Part shown: piece after piece, positions 59,788-64,000 of the stretch
Layout: each line of letters starts with the position of its first letter
Position numbering within the stretch: the first letter of the stretch is position 1
Source: Caballeronia temeraria
GTDB taxonomy: Bacteria > Pseudomonadota > Gammaproteobacteria > Burkholderiales > Burkholderiaceae
Assembly (NCBI RefSeq): GCF_001544795.2
Contig: NZ_FCOI02000006.1
Span: forward strand, 186,001-250,000
DNA length: 64,000 bases
Reading direction: 5' to 3'
The notes under the pieces: model-generated
Databases searched by the model: none
Told to the model about the DNA's origin: nothing
Seen by the model: the letters and a program-made list of their open reading frames with translations, nothing else
Made by a program: the position numbers and the translations under genes

Positions 59788-61654
59788 GTGCGCCGAGCAT
59801 GCACAACAGCTTGGGGGTGCGAGTCCCCTGTCCAACCTGATGGTGGTGAAGGACTAGCGAAACGCAAGGGCGTCGTCGTGAGGCGGGGTCTGAAGGAAGC
59901 GTGTAGCAAAGCCACGACCTGACGAACAGAAACCAGATGGGAGGCCTACCCGGACGGACGAGCGAGCCAATGATCGCGAAGTCCATAGCCATCAAGGTCC
60001 GGGGTGGTAGATCTGGCGGGTGTGTGGCGAAGGCGGTTGGGCTTACCTCGGGAGGCCTGCGCGGTGTCCTGGACTCAGGACTGAACGGCTCGCAAGGGTT
60101 GTTGACCACCGCGCAGGAGTCAGCAGCGGGCATAGTAGGGCAGCGATGCCTGAAGGCCCAAACGGAGAGGAGCGGCGAGTAAGCCGGAGAACTCGACATG
60201 GGAGCGCAGCAGAAAACGCATCGCGTCCTCGATAGCGGAGGCAGGGGTGAAGCCCCGAGGGCTGCTGATCGAGGGGCTGAACCTATGGCGGCGAACCCCG
60301 AGTCTGAAAGCCCGTCGGCTAGTGACCGACTGATGGAGGAAGTCTGCGAACGGGAGAACCTGAAGCAGGCGTTGAAACGTGTGAGAGCAAACAAAGGCGC
60401 ACCGGGCGTGGACGGCATGACGGTTCAGGCACTACCGGCGTACCTGCGTGAGCACTGGCCGACGATACGGTCCATGCTGCTGGAAGGCACGTACAAGCCA
60501 CAACCTGTCAGACGAGTCGAGATACCCAAGCCGGATGGAGGTGGCGTGCGCAAGCTTGGCATTCCGTGCGCGCTTGATCGATTCGTTCAGCAGGCGGTAT
60601 TGCAGGTGCTGCAACAGCGGTGGGACCCGACGTTCTCGGATTCCAGTTATGGTTTCCGTCCGGGACGCTCGGCGCATCAGGCCGTGGCAAAGGCGCAAAG
60701 CTACATCCAGTCGGGGCATCGATGGATTGTAGATTTGGACCTCGAGAAATTCTTCGATCGCGTAAGCCACGATATCCTGATGAGCAGGGTGGCAAAGCGT
60801 GTCAGCGACAGGCGAGTGCTGAAGCTGATCCGCTCCTTTCTGACGGCGGGCGTGCTGGAAGACGGGCTGGTTGGCGCAACGGACGAAGGGACGCCCCAGG
60901 GCGGTCCGCTGTCACCGTTGTTATCCAATCTGATGCTCGACGACCTCGACCGGGAACTTGAGCGACGCGGACTGCGATTTGCGAGGTACGCCGACGACTG
61001 TAACGTCTATGTACGCAGCGAACGCGCGGGCCAACGGGTGATGGCGGGGCTGAAAGCCTTCCTCACCAGCAAGCTCAAGTTGACGGTCAACGAGACGAAG
61101 AGCGCAGTGGCCGAGCCTCACACGCGGAAGTTTCTGGGATTCACCTTCGGGACCCGGGATCACGTCAAACGGCGCATCGCGCCCAAGGCACTGAGCCGGT
61201 TCAAGGAGCGAATCCGGGAAATGACCCAGCGCTCGCACGGGGTCAGCGTTGACCAACTGATCGGCATGCTGAACCGTTACCTGACTGGATGGCGCGGCTA
61301 CTTTGGATTCTGCGAAACGCCGAGCGTCCTTCAGCGTCTGGACGAATGGGTGCGCCGCCGGGTTCGCTGCTTCTTCTGGAAGCAGTGGCGACGCGGGAAC
61401 ACCCGCTTCCGGGAACTGACGGCGCGAGGGGTGGACCGGTCCCTTGCTGCCCAGACAGCCGGGTCACCCCATAATGCATGGCGGCTGAGTAATAGCCCTG
61501 CACTGCAACGGGCGTTGACCAATCGCTTTCTGCGATCCCTCGGTCTTCCATCACTGCGTCCCTAGCCGATCAACCGATCCGAACCGCCGTGTACGGACCC
61601 GTACGCACGGTGGTGTGGGAGGGGTCGGGCCGCGAGGCCTGCCCCTATCCCGAT
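59788..61654 (+). mobile_element. group II intron (bacterial class C type)
   Basis: The 5' end GTGCGCC starts directly after an intrinsic terminator, the usual target of class C introns. About 500 bases of structured RNA precede the reverse-transcriptase gene. Downstream of it a domain V-like hairpin (GAACCGCCGTGTACGG, then CCGTACGCACGGTGG; about 61577-61613) and a domain VI hairpin with GGGGTCGGGCC/GGCCTGCCCC and a bulged A lead to CCCGAT, the likely 3' end. The 3' boundary is judged to within a base or two. It splices from RNA and spreads by target-primed reverse transcription. It appears complete. Confidence 0.85.
60285..61565 (+). CDS. ltrA: group II intron reverse transcriptase/maturase
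   Basis: A 426-residue intron-encoded protein. The reverse-transcriptase domain shows KRVRANKGAPGVDGMTVQAL, SYGFRPGRSAHQAVAKAQSY, DLDLEKFFDRVSHDILM, GTPQGGPLSPLLSNLMLDDL and the active site FARYADDCNVYV. The maturase (X) domain follows (IGMLNRYLTGWRGYFGFCET, RRRVRCFFWKQWRRGNTRFR). There is no endonuclease domain, as in class C introns. I chose the ATG at 60285, with GAGGGG upstream. It binds its own intron RNA, helps splicing and copies it into new terminators. No lesion is seen. Confidence 0.95.
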   Translation: MAANPESESPSASDRLMEEVCERENLKQALKRVRANKGAPGVDGMTVQALPAYLREHWPTIRSMLLEGTYKPQPVRRVEIPKPDGGGVRKLGIPCALDRFVQQAVLQVLQQRWDPTFSDSSYGFRPGRSAHQAVAKAQSYIQSGHRWIVDLDLEKFFDRVSHDILMSRVAKRVSDRRVLKLIRSFLTAGVLEDGLVGATDEGTPQGGPLSPLLSNLMLDDLDRELERRGLRFARYADDCNVYVRSERAGQRVMAGLKAFLTSKLKLTVNETKSAVAEPHTRKFLGFTFGTRDHVKRRIAPKALSRFKERIREMTQRSHGVSVDQLIGMLNRYLTGWRGYFGFCETPSVLQRLDEWVRRRVRCFFWKQWRRGNTRFRELTARGVDRSLAAQTAGSPHNAWRLSNSPALQRALTNRFLRSLGLPSLRP

Positions 61655-61732
61655 TCCGACTCAAGAGTCGCCAATCCTGGTCCGCTTTGAAGCCAGAGCC
61701 CGGACGGCCCCGTGCAGTGAACCGAGTAACCA

Positions 61733-62119
61733 ATGACCCGCAATGACTATTCTAAGTTTGACCCCAGGAAGGTAGACCTCGAAGCCTTCTTCAAAGAGCA
61801 ATGGGTGTCGATCGCGCTTTATCGTGAGGCTCGCAAACAGCAACGGAAACTGCAGGTTAGCGCGATCTTCCTGGCAGTGGTTGTGGCAGGCGCAGCCGCC
61901 ATGAGCGGCTTGTTCTCGGACATAGACGGGACGGACCCGGCCTTTCTCAACTCGCCGTGGATTCGCTACGGCATTCCAGCACTCGGAGCATTTTTTGCGT
62001 TGGTGGCTATAGCGCTGTCGATCATCAACGTGGTCCGAGCCAAGTCGTTCATGCGCGAGTGGCGAGTGCCGGAGGATCTCATCAAGGTTCTTGAGCGGTA
62101 CCCGACCGAGAAAATGTAG
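61733..62119 (+). CDS. membrane protein with two helices
   Basis: A 128-residue protein: a charged N-terminus (RNDYSKFDPRKVDLEAFFKE), two membrane helices (LQVSAIFLAVVVAGAAAMSG and YGIPALGAFFALVAIALSII), and a C-terminus SFMREWRVPEDLIKVLERYP. The ATG at 61733 has a GAG upstream. It begins about 80 bases after the intron and before the PRTRC ParB gene. Before the intron arrived, it would have followed the terminator directly, so it likely has its own promoter. The family is unknown. Confidence 0.7.
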   Translation: MTRNDYSKFDPRKVDLEAFFKEQWVSIALYREARKQQRKLQVSAIFLAVVVAGAAAMSGLFSDIDGTDPAFLNSPWIRYGIPALGAFFALVAIALSIINVVRAKSFMREWRVPEDLIKVLERYPTEKM

Positions 62120-62332
62120 CGTCGTTGCCGCGCGCGCTTGCGGGAGAGCAGGTCACAGAATGAAAAGCCGTGTGACATCAGCGCCAATTGGTTCTCGTCA
62201 AAGATTGAGAGACAGCCTGATTTCGTGAGCTTTCGGGCCGGAGAGGGCAACGTAAACCGCTATCGTTGCACCATCACCCGCGTCTTTCGACGCATCGACC
62301 AGCGCTGATTCTCATCAGCCCACGTTGTTCAA

Positions 62333-62365
62333 CCCTTCGGGAACCACCCGAAGGGGCGGGTTCCC
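62333..62365 (+). promoter_or_regulatory. structured leader, copy 4
   Basis: CCCTTCGGG (62333-62341) pairs with CCCGAAGGG (62347-62355). The loop AACC (62342-62345) can pair with GGTT at 62359-62362, and with flanks GGGAACC/GGTTCCC it is a competing helix. TTCCCTCCTTGGAG then leads to the ATG at 62382. Confidence 0.65.
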
Positions 62366-62381
62366 TCCTTGGAGCCCTGCA

Positions 62382-64000
62382 ATGCAACAACAACCTACTC
62401 TCGCTCTCAAGCACATTCAGGTCAGCGTCAATCCCCGCAAGTATTTCGATCCTGCGGAGATGGAAGAGCTCACGGCGTCCGTGCGCGAGAAAGGCGTCAT
62501 TCAGCCCGTCATCGTACGAACGCTCGCTGATGGCGGTTACGCCCTCGTTGCCGGCGGCCGTAGATACAAGGCTGCGCTTGCGGCGCACGGCGACGACTAC
62601 GAAATCCCTGTCGTGGTCCGGGAGATCGATGAAGCCGAAGCCAAGCAGTTGGCCATCATCGAGAATATCCAGCGTGCTGATATGTCGCCGGCGGAAGAAG
62701 CGATCGCCGCAGCCGAGCAAGTCGGGCTGTGCAAAGGCGATCGTGACGAAGTCGCGCGTATCTTCGGCTGGTCGCGCGCGACGCTCGACAAACGCCTCGC
62801 GCTGATGAACTGCAGCACGGGCGTGCTCGATGCGTTGAGCACGCGCCAGATCCTGCTGGGTCACGCCGAGTTGCTGGCGGCGCTCCCCAAAGAGACGCAG
62901 GACAAGCTGCTGCCGGTGATCGTCAAAGAAGGCAAGCCCGTCGCGGAGGTCAAGAAAACCATCGAACAGATCGCCTGTTCGTTGGCGGCCGCGATCTTCG
63001 ACAAGGCCAATTGCGCCGGATGCCCGCATAACTCCTCCACTCAGGGCGAGATGTTCGGCGAATCCATTGGTACGGGAAACTGCACCAACCGCACCTGCTA
63101 CAACGAGAAGACCGAAAAGATGCTCGACGCGACGGCTACCGGCCTGCGCGACGAATATCCGGTCGTACGTATCGTGCGTGCGGGCGACAACCACACGCGC
63201 GTGCAACTCTCGGTCGACGGTCCGAAAGGCGTCGGCGAAGAGCAGGCGAAGGCGTGTCACGCGTGCCAGAACTACGGCGCGGCCGTGAGTGCGCTGCCTG
63301 ATTCGATCGGCAAGGTCTACAAGGGCCAGTGCTTCGACACAGTCTGCAACATGAAGAAAGTCGCGGCGAACCTGCAAGCTGTGAAGGCGGCCACGCAGCC
63401 AAAAGCGGCCGAGACGGCGCAAGCGGGCAAGAGCGGCGGTAAGTCTGCTTGCAAAGCGGCTCCGATTTCGGCATCGGATGCGAAGGCCACGGGTGCGAAC
63501 TCCTCGGTGACGGTCGTGTCCGAGTCGGACCGGATCAAGTCTTATCGCGTGGCGTTGTGGCGTAAAGCCCTGCGTCGTGAGGTCGGCTCGGATCCCATGC
63601 TCGCTCAGCGATATCTCGTTGCGATCGCGCTCTCCGACCAGATGCGCTGTGTCGATCACAAGACGCTCTCGGGCATCTGGGAAAAGCTCACGCAAGAGCA
63701 GATCCCGGCGGGTGACGTGACGAAGGCCGCTGCCGCTACGGCTGCTGCCGAGGACGCACAGATGGCGCACGCCGTGACTGGCGTCACCATCGCAGCGATC
63801 CAGGGTCTCGACGTCCAGTACCTCACGCGTCTGTGCAAGCACCATCGGCTCGATCTCGCGAAGCACTGGAAGCTCTGCAAGGAGTTTCTGGAGTTGATCA
63901 CGAAGTCGGAAATGATGGTGGTCGCTGATGAGCTGGGCATCCGTGCCGCACTCGGCGACAACTTCAAGAAGGTCTTCGGAAAATCCAAGTCGGAAGTCAT
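62382..64000 (+). CDS. ParB-family protein of a PRTRC cassette (partial)
   Basis: An open frame of 539 codons that runs off the window. The start at 62382 has TTGGAG upstream. The ParB/Srx core is KHIQVSVNPRKYFDPAEMEE, EKGVIQPVIVRTLADGGYAL, VAGGRRYKAALAAHG and LAIIENIQRADMSPAEEAIA. The helix-turn-helix follows (VARIFGWSRATLDKRLALMN). Two cysteine clusters (ANCAGCPHN with CTNRTCYN, and KACHACQNYG with CFDTVCNMKK) come next; these are typical of the ParB member of PRTRC (ParB-related, ThiF-related cassette) systems. The role of PRTRC is not established; it is found on large plasmids. The other cassette genes should follow beyond 64000. Confidence 0.88.
   Translation, partial: MQQQPTLALKHIQVSVNPRKYFDPAEMEELTASVREKGVIQPVIVRTLADGGYALVAGGRRYKAALAAHGDDYEIPVVVREIDEAEAKQLAIIENIQRADMSPAEEAIAAAEQVGLCKGDRDEVARIFGWSRATLDKRLALMNCSTGVLDALSTRQILLGHAELLAALPKETQDKLLPVIVKEGKPVAEVKKTIEQIACSLAAAIFDKANCAGCPHNSSTQGEMFGESIGTGNCTNRTCYNEKTEKMLDATATGLRDEYPVVRIVRAGDNHTRVQLSVDGPKGVGEEQAKACHACQNYGAAVSALPDSIGKVYKGQCFDTVCNMKKVAANLQAVKAATQPKAAETAQAGKSGGKSACKAAPISASDAKATGANSSVTVVSESDRIKSYRVALWRKALRREVGSDPMLAQRYLVAIALSDQMRCVDHKTLSGIWEKLTQEQIPAGDVTKAAAATAAAEDAQMAHAVTGVTIAAIQGLDVQYLTRLCKHHRLDLAKHWKLCKEFLELITKSEMMVVADELGIRAALGDNFKKVFGKSKSEV

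Noticed and set aside
62274-63866. Long minus-strand open frame opposite the PRTRC ParB gene
   Set aside because: It is a shadow of the plus-strand ParB-family gene, which has clear motifs and a ribosome site; the minus frame is Arg/His-rich without any motif.
1-64000. tRNA or rRNA genes
   Set aside because: I saw no cloverleaf with a TTCAA-type T loop and no rRNA-like sequence; the window appears free of them, though a tRNA search program was not run.

Overview
The window looks like part of a large plasmid or chromid of a Burkholderiaceae bacterium (Burkholderia, Paraburkholderia, Caballeronia or a relative). The grounds are the GC-rich codon use and the gene types: a parA-parB-rep operon, a plasmid copy of the housekeeping sigma factor, a thin-pilus cluster joined to a type IV secretion core, and the ssb/primase/PRTRC genes of large Burkholderia and Ralstonia replicons. 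The species cannot be settled from the sequence. Several 0.5 to 1.6 kb stretches carry no convincing gene, and at least two genes are clearly ruined, so parts of the replicon are decaying.

Layout. 0-3 kb: decayed DNA with an IS630 relic beside a PAS-GGDEF relic, then an MBL-fold hydrolase. 3-9.3 kb: a double-HTH-like protein, an RpoD paralogue, small Burkholderia-type genes and a cold-shock protein. 10.8-15.8 kb: the replication and partition operon (parA, parB, rep on the minus strand), with a likely antisense RNA between parB and rep. 17.4-33 kb: one long plus-strand operon, virB8-virB9-virB10, two lytic transglycosylases, two TcpQ-like genes, pilN-O-P-Q-R-S-V and a secreted protein. 33-39 kb: minus-strand genes including a CAP-domain lipoprotein, an FlhC-like regulator, two paralogous plasmid proteins and a NERD protein. 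39.3-43.2 kb: a plus-strand accessory module with ssb and a Toprim primase. 43.2-45.2 kb: an actin-like ParM/StbA partition module. 46.7-47.9 kb: a tyrosine recombinase with a Fis-like tail. 48-55 kb: a minus-strand run of small, often overlapping plasmid genes. 55.5-59.7 kb: a DUF4942-like gene and a very large DNA methyltransferase-helicase fusion. 59.8-61.7 kb: a group II intron (IIC type) sitting just after a terminator. 62.4 kb to the end: the ParB-family gene of a PRTRC cassette, cut by the window edge.

The genes fit a self-maintaining, probably conjugative megaplasmid: replication and partition (parA/parB/rep, parM, PRTRC ParB), multimer handling (recombinase), mating-pair formation (VirB8/9/10 plus type IVb pilus), DNA handling in the recipient (SSB, primase, methyltransferase-helicase), and host-like regulators (RpoD, FlhC-like).

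Three signals go beyond ordinary annotation. First, the leaders of four, perhaps five, plus-strand genes share one plan: a GC hairpin whose loop can pair with a segment just downstream, then a TTCC stretch, GGAG and the start codon. The sequences differ but the pairing is kept, which suggests a pseudoknotted RNA motif. Second, an 18-bp palindrome (GAGCTAYCYRGGTAGCTC) occurs four times over 38 kb, and two copies share about 40 bp of extra upstream sequence in front of the two major plus-strand operons. Third, a promoter and terminator on the strand opposite to rep imply repABC-like antisense control. All of this was read by eye without database searches.
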